The notes under the pieces were generated by a model. It was given only the letters and a program-made list of their open reading frames with translations, did no database searches and had not been told where the DNA came from. The position numbers and the translations under genes were made by a program. This document shows, one piece after another, positions 1 through 10,319 of a stretch of DNA of 64,000 bases. This stretch comes from Mesostigma viride (Eukaryota; Streptophyta; Mesostigmatophyceae; Mesostigmatales; Mesostigmataceae). Location of the stretch: positions 889,090-953,089 of the forward strand of contig RPFO01000132.1 in the NCBI GenBank assembly GCA_009746045.1. The letters are read 5' to 3'. Within the stretch, counting starts at the first letter, position 1. Each line of letters begins with the position of its first letter.

Positions 1-436
1 ACTGCATTTGCTGACCACCCCGCATTTGCTAGCTGGACCCTGTATGTAGTGGCCTCCCATTTCCCATCGGACCATGCTGAATTTCTCATCCAATGAATCT
101 GCTACGTTGGAAACATGGCTGTGTTTTTTGGCATGCAGCGCCCCGGCAACCCATGGCAGTTTTCCGAAATGCGACTACCAGTCCTTGCTCCAGGTGCGTT
201 GGCGCTTCGCCGGTGTGCCGCTTTTCTGCTCCACAAACAGATACGAAAATCCGGGAAATACAAGGGATGAAAATCAAGTTCATACATTAGAAAGCAAGCA
301 CTAGCAGCCGTAACTTAAAAAATCAAGAGATGTTCCAATGATACGTTATGGATGGGTGACATGGCTGTGAACAGCCTACGCAAAAATTCATGATATGCAT
401 GCAAAATACACGGCATGGGCAAACATATCTTGAGCT
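1..436. other. Flank left of element E1, nothing recognised
   Basis: Short overlapping ORFs occur on both strands, but none shows a recognisable domain. I see no repeat shared with the rest of the window. It ends at the 5-bp target duplication of the copia element that follows. Confidence 0.5.
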
Positions 437-441
437 CCTTA

Positions 442-924
442 AGTTGCAATCTGTTGCATGACCGACATGCGTGTATAAACCGGTGCATGCATCATGGAAT
501 GTAAATCTGTGAAACAATACTCACAATTGCTGCACACAGCTTGTGTGCATGACCATGGTGGCAGTATAGCCAAGTTGATGCATTATCATTAGTGGTCACG
601 CTGACTGTCAGGCTGTTGAAGTCGTGCCAAGGATTGATGAGATAAAACACCCCTTCAGCGGGCAGAAAAATACGGCAATATTCCCTGCTAATGGATATTT
701 GTAAATGGTTCTAGAAGCGTCTAGAAGCATTGTGCAACGCTGGCGTAACGCTAGTTCAGTGTGCCTCTTGGAAATCGCTAATGCACATGAAATGTGATTG
801 GTGCAATGTCGATAAGGCCTATCGCAATCTTGGGGTTGCACACATGACTTGTAAACATATAAATTGATAATAAACCCAGGCACCTAGTGCCGCATTCTTG
901 CAAACATCATTCTCATTCTCAACT
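442..924 (+). repeat. 5' LTR of E1
   Basis: It matches 6486-6968 over its whole 483 bp. Its ends are AGTTG and CAACT, an inverted pair that is not the usual TG...CA. A TATA-like stretch (acatataaattg) lies at about 858-869, where a U3 promoter would be expected. Confidence 0.9.
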
Positions 925-948
925 CGTACTCAAAAGCTGCTATTTACA

Positions 949-1635
949 ATGGCTCGCGGCTCCCGTTCCGACACGGACGCCATTCAGTTGACTGGCGATG
1001 GTGCCGATGCTTACAAGGAGCTGCGACAGCACGAACTGGTGCCGGTTCGCATGCTGCCAGAGCCGTTGGCCGACAAGGCTACAGACAAGGAAAACCGTGA
1101 CTTTGTCTGGGCAATCAAGGCCTGGGAGGAGAAAGTCCGCACTGTAGTGAAGACTCCCGCGCAGATTTTTCGGATCTTGCGGGGGGCTCCACTGGCCAGC
1201 AATTAAGGGCCGCAGGCGGTGCGGGACCTGATTCGGATCGCCCAGGAGAAGGCATGGGACTGGAATCAGTTCCTTGAGCGGCTCACTGAGCTTCTCGCGC
1301 CGACAGGGCTGGTGAAGTCCATCAAGGACGTCATGCAGATTCTGACGTTCGAAGAGTCAGGTGACACTGCCAAGGCCACGCTGGCCTTCGAGCGGATGCT
1401 AGAAGAAACCAATCTAAAATTTGCTGATGATTTTTCGGTGGTCCTGTTCTTGGGCAAGGCCCTTGGCAGCGGTGCTATGTCAGAAAGCACCGTGCAGAGC
1501 CTGGCGTCCGTCCTGACCAAGGAGAAGCTGGCAAGCAAGGCTGCTGCTTTCGCCTGCATCCGCGAGATCATGGCGCTCGGTGGCGCTGCTCAGGAGCTGG
1601 CCGGCAAGGGTGCCGTGAAGCCGACGCCAGCAGTC
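949..1635 (+). pseudogene. gag-like ORF of E1 with in-frame stop
   Basis: The reading frame opens with ATG at 949 (MARGSRSDTD...), 24 bp after the 5' LTR. It continues to about 1635, where it runs into the inverted LTR fragment. One in-frame TAA at 1204-1206 interrupts it; the same frame is open on both sides (…RILRGAPLASN, stop, GPQAVRDLIRIAQ…). Its position directly after the LTR and its helical, charged composition suit the Gag of a copia element. I see no zinc knuckle, perhaps because the 3' part of gag was lost in the rearrangement. The Gag assignment rests mainly on position. Confidence 0.6.
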
Positions 1636-1645
1636 AATGATAATA

Positions 1646-4600
1646 CAGGGGTCACCCGCAGTATCGCAACAAGAATCGCAACTCAAAAAAAAAAAATTTA
1701 TCATCCACTTCGATTAATGGCAGGTATGGGCACACCATGGCACCTTCACTTTTCAAAAGTGATGTTTGGATGAAAAATGGGAGCGTGCTCGAGTATCGCA
1801 ACACCTAGTTCCGCAACTGAAAACCCACCAATTCTAGAGTTCCGCAATGCAACAGAATCGCAACAAACCTGGCACGTATACCAAAAGTACGCCGTACACG
1901 TGCGCCGAAAGGAATAAATTGTCGCCAATCGGTGTGCAGGATCCAATATGTACTTGCAATAGTTACCGCCGTTGACGATTGATTGGCCGCGCGGTGTTCA
2001 GTTCAGTTCAGTGGGATTCATCGCGCGGAAGTCAGTGCAATAATGAACAAAAACAGAAGTGTGCCGCCTCTTCATTGAATAATCAACGACCTATAATTAG
2101 TCTACAACCACTAACCTTTCGTTATCAAACAGTTCCCTAATCATCACGCGCGTCATCGTCTCGTCATTGCGCGTCATTACCCCGTCATTGTCCCGCCGAC
2201 ATTACTCAGCTATGGTCTTGAGGTATAGTCGGCGCCGTGGCATGTTAAACAAACTGCGTTGTTTCATTCACAGTGTGGTTTCATTATGTCGCTCTTTCGA
2301 ACGGGGATGCATTAGGCAACAATACTGGACAGATTCTGAAAGAGGGTGTGTTTGTGAAGTGGGGATGGCAGCGGCCCAGCATTTGCTGGCCGTGCGGGTG
2401 CAACTTTGATGCGACTACATATATCGCCCTGAACCGTCTTTGTTAAAGCGGTGAGACAGTCCAGTGTTACAGTCCGGCCGCAGGCCGGGCAAGGGAAATG
2501 CTGTGTTCACCATGATGCTGCGGGCCGAGGATGGGTGGCTGCATGGAAACGTGAATGCTTGCATCGAATGGATGGCGGTGTCTGCATGCATGGATTGCAC
2601 GTGAATGTTCGCAGGATGGGTGGTAATTGCATGGATGCTCGCAGGATGGGTGCTAATTACACGAATCGATATTGCATTAATGCTTGCAGGGATGGATGGT
2701 GTTTGCATGCGTGGATACGTGAATGCTTGCAGGGATGGATGGTGTTTGCATGCATGGATACGTGAATGCTTGCAGGGATGGGTGGTGTTTGCATGCATGG
2801 ATACGTAAATGCTTGCAGGGATGGATGGTGTTTGCATGCATGAATGTGTGAATGCTTGCATGGGTGGATGGTGTTTGCATGCATGGATGGGTGGTGTTTG
2901 CATGCATGGATACCTGAAAGCTTGGGGTGGATGGTGTTTGCATGCATGGATACGTGAATGCTTGCATGGGTGGATGGTGTTTGCATGCATGGATGCGTGA
3001 ATGCTTGCACGGATGGGTGGTGTTTGCATGCATGGATACGTGAATGCTTGCCTGGGTGGATGGTGTTTGCATGCATGGATACGTGAATGCTTGCACGGAT
3101 GGGTGGTGTTTGCATGCATGGATACGTGAATGCTAGCATGGATGGATGGTGTTTGCATGCATGAATGTGTGAATGCTTGGGGTGGATGGTGTTTGCATGC
3201 ATGGATACGTGAATGCTTGCGTGGATGGATGGTGTTTGCATGCATGGATGCGTGAATGCTTGCAGGGATGGAAGTGATTGCATGCATGGATACGCGAATG
3301 CATGCATGAATGCGACCGAGGACAGTGTAAGCACCTTTTAGGGATTAATATAGTGGTGAATATGGGCAGGCCCCCTGACCCATGTGAGTTATACATGTAT
3401 TCAAGGAGACAACGATTCCAGTCCATGGCAGGATATATAAAGGATACCAACCCCAAGTCGGTGGGGGTATGCATGTGACCCAATTCAGTACAAGTGTAAT
3501 AACAGTGATTCGGGCCGTGGTGTCAGCAACCCTGTCACTCAAGGTTACATTATAGATACTCATTCCATCTCCGCCTCCACATCATTGAGGATGTAATATA
3601 CGCGACAACTATTAATGTTCGCATGGCGGTCACGCGACGCCTGATCAACGCGTAGCGTCTGCGTGTCGTAATTTAATTTTTTAATATTAATGCACAGTCA
3701 CCATTTTACCGCGTGCTGGCCTGCACTTAGCCCTTGGATGACCAGTGTGTAACTCTACCCCTAATTATGGCTGGTTGCACCTTGCATGATAATGTCCAGA
3801 AACCAGCCTGATAACAATCTAGTGTCCATACTGGGACCAAAGCACACGCATATAGGGAGTTACTTCGGGGTCATGTCATTAGTCATGTTGCAATGTCCTA
3901 TATGTCCTATGGGTGCTAAATACAGCACTAATCTCAGGGGGGTGCACGGGTGCGATAAAAAAGACACTTACAATGCAATGTTAAGTGATAATGCAATATT
4001 GGACGTCTTCACAAACCAAGGCCCAAATGCACACGTAGCAAGGGGGTGCAAGGGGCGGTGTTACCCATGCATCCAGAACATGAGAAATGACCTCCATTTG
4101 CATGCCTAGGATGAAAATATACAAACACTGCATCGAACTTCTTTTCTACGTCAGCAAGGCACTGGGGCCTCCATAGATGTTGCACGGACTGCACAACTGC
4201 ACAGGCGTCCTTTACTAGCAAAGCCAAAAGGCTGACAAAAAACTGGCCATGATACCATCTTTCCTGAAGAATTTAGGCAATAGAAACCATCGTGCTACCA
4301 TCTACAACTCCTTTAGATGTTAAATCAATCGTCATTCTAGAAAATTAGGTACAGACGCAGCTAATCATGAACAAAACTGATGAAAATCTTACGACGACGG
4401 TTGTACAAAACCACAACCACAAACTAGTACACAGGAGTAGTAAGTTAGCGAACTTAACACCACAAACCTTCAACAACGTGTCCGAGATTACTTACCGAAT
4501 GATATAACGACTTTACCTTGTTGACGGTATCCGCAGGTACACTAAACTGCGCCATGCCGAAACCGCAAAAAGAAGGCTAGCGGAAAGCTAGCAATCTCAT

Positions 4601-5063
4601 GACAGAAAGGCAATCTCATCACGGCGTCGAGACTTTCCTGGCCCTGAACGATGATGAAATACGCGAAATACATCATACGAAAACTACTGGTTGCGAAAAA
4701 TTCAATGATACAGAAGCTAATAACAAGTGCTGCCTTTCATCGTCACCCCCGTGATGATTAACGCGTGTAGACGCAGTAAAAACCAGCCCGAGATAATGTG
4801 CGCATCATTAGATGTTGCGCGACTGCGGCTATAGCATTTTTCTGACGCCGCTCATTTCAGTTCGGTTGATTCTTCGCGCCGGTCAGCCAAGGAGTGACAT
4901 ACTTCACGTCGGGGTGTATCTTTAGTTGCGATACCACGCGTTTGCCGTTTCGCAACTTTTCGTCCAAATCGGTCCTCGCAAGAATCGCAACAAAAGTGTT
5001 TTTTGGTCCTCCTGGAAAGTTGCGTAGTTGCGATTCTTGTTGCGATACTGCGGGTGACCCCTG
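1646..5063. mobile_element. DNA transposon with 38-bp TIRs and TA duplication, no transposase seen
   Basis: The left end starts CAGGGGTCACCCGCAGTATC, and the right end is its perfect inverse for 38 bp (1646-1683 against 5026-5063). TA flanks both sides (1644-1645, 5064-5065). The original target, known from the LTR copies, would also permit a 3-bp TAA duplication. Subterminal copies of ATCGCAAC recur near both ends. The 3.4-kb interior has no ORF resembling a transposase; its longest open frames lie over a minisatellite. I infer a non-autonomous element mobilised in trans; the superfamily is not certain. Confidence 0.8.
2552..3315. repeat. 43-bp minisatellite within the DNA transposon
   Basis: About 17 imperfect copies of a roughly 43-bp unit (core gtttgcatgcatggatacgt, then gaatgcttgc and gatgg runs) lie inside the TIR-bounded transposon. 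The unit contains GCATGC palindromes. Long minus-strand open frames rich in His, Pro and Met across this block are a by-product of the repeat and are not annotated as genes. Confidence 0.85.
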
Positions 5064-5206
5064 TAATGCATCAACTTGGCTATACTGCCACCATGGTCAT
5101 GCACACAAGCTGTGTGCAGCAATTGTGAGTATTGTTTCACAGATTTACATTCCATTATGCATGCACCAGGTTATACACGCATGTCGGTCATGCAACAGAT
5201 TGCAAC

Positions 5207-6268
5207 CGGGCGTGGCGCAAGAGTTTAGAGCGCCTTCTACTTAACCGCGCACGCATGATGTACAGCGACCTGGACCCCTCCTTGTTTGTTGGTGTCTGGA
5301 AGGGGGAGCTCGTGTTTGTTTTCGTGCATGCCGATGACTGTGACTGCCTGGGGCCACGGGAGTGGATTGTGTGGTTCCATTCGCTCGTGCACTCAGTGTA
5401 CCCTGTGGGCAAGCTCGTCTTTAGGGAGCCGGGCAAGATCGTGCCCTTCATGGGCATGGACACTATTCTCGATCACGATGAGCACGGGCAGTGGGTCATG
5501 TTGCTGCATCCTAAGGGTAGCTATGTCCCCGACCTGGTCAAGGAGGTCATGGCCCGCACTGGGCCTATCCTTCCCTCTGAGTGTGGTGCGCTGCGTGGCA
5601 AACTCAATTGGCTTGCGTGTACCACGAGCCCTGACTTGGCTGTCCTTCGTCGGTTGACAGACGATGTTCTCTGCTTGTTGGCCCGCCCGGTTGTAGCTGA
5701 GTATGTGCAGGCCTCACCGGGGTTGGTCCTGCAGGGTGTTGACTGGGACAAGCCCATCGAGCTAGGGGCTTATTGTGACAGTTCTTTGGATGCGCGGATG
5801 CTTACCAAGATGCGTGGTAGGTGTGCGGCTGTTAGCTATATCTCAAACCCTGAACAATCTGCGCCATCCTCCATCTTTGCGTGGTTCTCACGTCTCCACC
5901 GCCGTGTGTATGTGGGGTCGGACACCGCCGAGGCGCGTGCGTACTGCGAGGCTGCAAGTGAGCTCGCGTATTTCCACGCGCTACTCTGCTGGATCCTCAA
6001 GCTGGGCGGTCTCACCACACGCATCGATCGCGTCATGCGCACCGACAGCCAAGCGCTGGTGGACTTCATTGAGAACCCCTACGCTCGCACGAGAGACCTT
6101 GACTTCCTCCGGGTGAAGGAATTTTCTGATGCGCTCCATACCGAGCACGTGGCAGGCGACCAGAATTGCTCGGATGCTCTTACCAAGCTCTATAGCTCCG
6201 CCAAGGCACAGTATACTCTTCTTAGGCACCAAATGAACAATATGTCGCTGGGTCAGCCACGGCACTAG
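5207..6268 (+). pseudogene. Copia pol remnant: RT C-terminal half and RNase H (E1)
   Basis: An uninterrupted frame encodes the end of a copia-type RT (DPSLFVG..., HADD in place of the usual YVDD box), then an RNase H domain with AYCDSS, a W/YVGSDTAEAR-like EAE region, RTDSQALVDF and a C-terminal DALTK. The N-terminal RT, integrase and protease are absent, because upstream the frame runs into the inverted LTR fragment. The protein resembles the 3' part of element D (31089-34064) in motif order and in the H-x-D-D box, so the two belong to related copia families. The stop at 6266-6268 is about 220 bp before the 3' LTR. Confidence 0.8.
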
Positions 6269-6485
6269 TTGAGATGTCGTGGAGTGTGAATGGCCCCTTG
6301 ACTCGGGTTTTACCTTGGTAGGTTTTCCCGGTAGCGATGCTCTGGTGTAATTTGTTTGGCTGGGGATTACCCTCCAAAACCATGTGGGGCCTAAGGTGCG
6401 TTCATGATGGCAAGGCCTGCACGGCCGTAGTTCTTACAGATTTGAGTACGCAGTCCTTTTGCCACATGAAAAAAGAAAGGGCTGG

Positions 6486-6968
6486 AGTTGCAATCTGTTG
6501 CATGACCGACATGCGTGTATAAACCGGTGCATGCATCATGGAATGTAAATCTGTGAAACAATACTCACAATTGCTGCACACAGCTTGTGTGCATGACCAT
6601 GGTGGCAGTATAGCCAAGTTGATGCATTATCATTAGTGGTCACGCTGACTGTCAGGCTGTTGAAGTCGTGCCAAGGATTGATGAGATAAAACACCCCTTC
6701 AGCGGGCAGAAAAATACGGCAATATTCCCTGCTAATGGATATTTGTAAATGGTTCTAGAAGCGTCTAGAAGCATTGTGCAACGCTGGCGTAACGCTAGTT
6801 CAGTGTGCCTCTTGGAAATCGCTAATGCACATGAAATGTGATTGGTGCAATGTCGATAAGGCCTATCGCAATCTTGGGGTTGCACACATAACTTGTAAAC
6901 ATATAAATTGATAATAAACCCAGGCACCTAGTGCCGCATTCTTGCAAACATCATTCTCATTCTCAACT
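6486..6968 (+). repeat. 3' LTR of E1
   Basis: This is the partner of 442-924, preceded by a polypurine tract (aaaaaagaaaggg, about 6469-6481) and followed by the target duplication CCTTA at 6969-6973. Confidence 0.9.
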
Positions 6969-6973
6969 CCTTA

Positions 6974-7513
6974 CTCGTCAATGATTCGCATTTGGTTGGC
7001 GTCCAGAGCTTCTGCACCACAAAAACATCACATCCAGAAGGCTAGCATGAAGAGAAACGAGGAGCTAACCTATGTACCTGTGCACAAAACCCCTACCTTG
7101 CTTCCTTGACAATTCCTTGCCTACATAAATGTGGTGGGGTGGCATGCATAAATGGATGTGGTTAGGGTGCCCCAATGAAAAATAATACCCATTCAATTCC
7201 CCACTGAAAAGTAAGGAACAATAACCTTACCTGCCTGCCCCCGGCCATATCAATCAAAGAATTAAATGAAAGATGCCTGCCGCCCCTAAAAAAAAAAAGA
7301 AACTGATGCCTGCCCCCGACACCCAAAAAAGATTTACCCCCTGCAACCGCTCCCTTGGTATGATTGATGGAATAAATGATTAATGCCTCTGCATGCCCTC
7401 ATTGGAACAGGTATAGCAGATGTCAAAAAGAATGCAACAACAAATTTCCCTTGCACACACATTCTTATGTAAACTAAAAAACAACACGAGTACTGTAACC
7501 GAAACCAAAATAC
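6974..7513. other. Gap between E1 and the next gene
   Basis: The sequence is A-rich with short homopolymers and has no convincing coding stretch. It may hold the 3' end (last exons or 3' UTR) of the minus-strand gene to its right, because that gene's last recognised exon ends at a GT donor at 7513-7512. I could not choose an acceptor. Confidence 0.4.
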
Positions 7514-10114
7514 CTTGAGTGGTGAGGACACCCCGGAAGAGCCCACACTGGCATCATCACTGTCTGAGTCATCACCAGCATGGCGCCCCATGGCTCTCTC
7601 TTGGCGCGTCCAGTCAACCTGCAAAGAAATGGAAACAAGATATCGGAAAACCATTGAATGGCGCTGAATACACAACTCTCACACAACATACTAGCACATT
7701 CATAAATTCATTTCATGCAGATCAACGACGATAAAAAAACAAAAAAACTCTGACAACCGCAACTCTGTGAGCACCTACCGATGTTGCTGTCATCGCGTGA
7801 CTTGACATCGAGGCATCAGCATTCCTTTGCCGCTGAACAAGGGCCTTTTGCCTCATTATCAACGCCTCCAGCCTTGCCAATTCCACCTCCGCTTCCGTCA
7901 GGGCTGGCGGCTCTGGTGGTTCAGCATCACAGAAAGCAGGCTGCCGCATTGCAGGAAGTGGCGATGTGAAGTTGCACGGCAGCGCCCCCCCCCCCCCGAG
8001 GCAACGGCCCCATCGCCACCCTGGTCCTTAGAAAACCCCATGCTCTCCGCTTTGGCCTTGGCCTCCGCCTCCGCTTTGGCCTTGGCCTTGGCCTCCGCCT
8101 CCGCTTTGGCCTTGGCCTCCGCCTCCGCTTTGGCCTTGGCCTCCGCCTCCGCTTTGGCCTTGGCCTTGGCCTCCGCTTTGGCCTTGGCCTCCGCCTGCGC
8201 TTTGGCCTTGGCCTCCGCCTGCGCTTTGGCCTTGGCCTCCGCCTGTGCTTTGGCCTTGGCCTCCGGCTCGGCTTTGGAGTCCGCCTCCGCTTTGGCCTTG
8301 GCTTTGACCTCTGCTCCCCCCTCCGTCTCCGCCTCCCTCCCGTCCTCCGCCTCCTCACCCTCACTGTCCCCACCCTCCTCCTCGTCTGCCATCCTCTTCT
8401 TCTTCTTTTCTTGCTTCTTTAGCTGACGCTCTTCCTCTGCCTTGACCTGGCACTTGGCGTACCACTGGCGGCGCTTGACTTTGCCGTAGTTGACGAGGTC
8501 ATCCTGGACAACATTGTCCAGGACCACCCAGGCATGCAGCTCCTTGCTATCTCCACCCTGCGGCAAATTGTCCAGGGGAGCATTGTAGACAGCTGTCTGC
8601 CCGGAATAATCCACAAACTTGATTGCCCACGGATTTTTTTTTTCCGTGGATTGTGCGCTTGTATCTTGCCGATCTCCCAAATGATCGAGCTCGGCTCGTC
8701 CGGCAGAACCAGAAGGTAGCGCTGGGCCACAAAAAGGCCAACCTCTGGTTGTGCCGCGGTGGATCCCGCACCGTGGCCTTGGTAGAAAGCGCAGCAAGAA
8801 AATGTTGCAGGCCCAGGTCAAGAGGGGGGGAGCCTTCTGCCTGCTTGGCTGCCTTCTTGCCCCCTTTCTGGGCCGCCAGGTTGCCTGCCTTGTCGCCCGC
8901 CACCTCACTCGCCTTGCCGTCTGCCTTCTTTCCCCCCACCTCGCCCGCCTTCTTTCCCCCCGTCCCGGCCACCTTCTTTTCCGCCATCTCCCCCGCCGTC
9001 TCGCCCATCTTCTTTCCCACCTTGTCACCCTCACCCCCCTCCTTGCGGGCAGAATTTTCCACCTTCTTGACGGCCGGTACAAAACCAGCCTTGGCAGATG
9101 GACCATCTTGGACTGCAATGAGGCACTCCTTCGCTTTGCTAGCAGCAAAGGCTGCTGGCGGGAGTGGTGGCGTGATGAAAATAGTGGGCCCCGCGGCTGA
9201 TTTCTGCATCAACGGCTGAGCTGGGGGCCCTGCGGTGGCCGCTGCAGCCCTCCGCATTTTCACCTCCGCCAGCTCGCGCTCGAGCCTTTCGATGTGGTCG
9301 TCCTGCGTCGTTTGGATGTCCATCGGCTTGATCTCGTCGGTCTGCACAAGAGAGCATTGATACGAAATGAAGGGTCCGAGTTAATGCTTCAGCGAGTACA
9401 CTGAGGGGCCGGGTACACTGACGCATTGGTAGTTTCATTAAATAATTATGACACTGGCGGCGCTGGCCACCTGCAAACGATAAATAAAACAAAAGATTTT
9501 CGAATAGCTAAATTTACCTTGGCGGCATTCTCGAAAGCGACGATGTTCGTCAGGGAACTCAGAGGCTGCCGACTGCCGGTGGGCGAGTTGGCATTGACTG
9601 TGCTGACCCGCTCTTTCGCTTGCTTTTTCCTCATCTTCCGTGGGGGACCCGCGGCCTCATTGTCGTCATCGTCACTAGGACTCTTCAAATCCTTGTCCTT
9701 GTGGTTTGAGAGGTATCGGGACCACTGCGTCTCAATGTACTGGGCGGCTGTCTCCTGTTTCGGTTCGAGGGGGGGTTGTTTCCGATTTCCTGTCTTGAAC
9801 TTTTCTAGACTGGCTGCATAAGTAGCTTTTGCAGCCTGAAACTCTGACGCTGCCAGCGCCCCAGCCCAAGGACAAATTACGAGCAAACGGGCAACGCAGG
9901 CCTGGAAATGGTCCTCGTCCTGGTATTCTCTAACAATCCCCGGCGCGAGATAACGCTCGCTCAGGACGGCGATCTGCTTGCGCAGCGTTGACCGATATTG
10001 TAGGGGACTGACGCAAACTATGGGCTGCCCCTCGTCCAAGTACTTGTTCTGCAAGAATCGCTTCTTCACCTCGTCGGAAGCTACCTGGACAGGCTGCGGA
10101 TGATGTTTGCCCAT
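7514..10114 (-). CDS. Multi-exon gene of unknown function, frameshifted
   Basis: I propose exon 1 at 10114-9518 (ATG start, [10 protein letters not shown]...), exon 2 at 9341-7779 and exon 3 at 7618-7514. All junctions are GT-AG and in phase 0. Exon 1 ends in an acidic then basic tract. Exon 2 begins with a short coiled-coil ([12 protein letters not shown]) and a Lys/Gly/Ala-rich linker. It then has a compact stretch ([10 protein letters not shown]..., [31 protein letters not shown]) and a long Ala/Lys/Glu repeat encoded by imperfect 12-24-bp units (8041-8290). The frame breaks three times, each at a homopolymer: A5 near 8731, T9-10 near 8640, and C13 near 7990. That suggests sequencing error or recent decay. 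The gene continues past exon 3. I do not recognise the family. It could be a host gene or the cargo of an unrecognised element. Confidence 0.5.
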
Positions 10115-10319
10115 CCTGGAATCACCATCTCACGAGCACAGCATCAGAATCACCATCTCACGATCAAATCTCCTGTTGTCGCGTACTCGTGCCAAACTCC
10201 CTGCACTGACAGTAGCCCACGACCTCGTTGGCCCTCATGAGGTATGGCTGCATGGGTGATCGATGGGCCACATGTTAGCCTTACCCCACTAGTGCTGCCC
10301 ACTTTTCTCCCCCCCCTCG

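Larger units (their letters stand above)
1636..5206 (-). repeat. Inverted LTR fragment inside E1, split by a transposon
   Basis: Bases 1636-1645 together with 5064-5206 are the reverse complement of the first ~150 bp of the E1 LTR (about 443-592). The fragment lies between the gag remnant and the pol remnant, in opposite orientation to the two LTRs. Its right end (…GATTGCAAC, 5206) is within one base of the true LTR terminus. It differs from the LTRs at a few positions. The DNA transposon 1646-5063 inserted into it later. Confidence 0.8.
437..6973 (+). mobile_element. Copia-type LTR retrotransposon E1, rearranged
   Basis: Two LTRs of 483 bp (442-924 and 6486-6968) differ at about one base (atgactt against ataactt) and are flanked by the target duplication CCTTA (437-441, 6969-6973). 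A purine-rich tract ends at 6485, directly before the 3' LTR. The interior holds a gag remnant (949-1635), an inverted LTR fragment split by a DNA transposon, and the 3' part of pol (5207-6268). Protease, integrase and the N-terminal half of RT are missing, so the element cannot be autonomous. The high LTR identity suggests recent insertion. Confidence 0.88.

Noticed and set aside
608-883. 91-codon minus-strand ORF, repeated at 6652-6927
   Set aside because: It is antisense within the E1 LTR; the duplication reflects the LTR pair only.
2415-3334. Minus-strand ORFs of 225-290 codons (His/Met/Pro-rich) as a repeat protein
   Set aside because: They follow the 43-bp minisatellite inside a transposon, and three frames are similarly open.
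7827-8426. Plus-strand ORF of Ala/Leu/Ser repeats
   Set aside because: It is antisense to the Ala-Lys-Glu repeat of the minus-strand gene, which has consistent splice sites.
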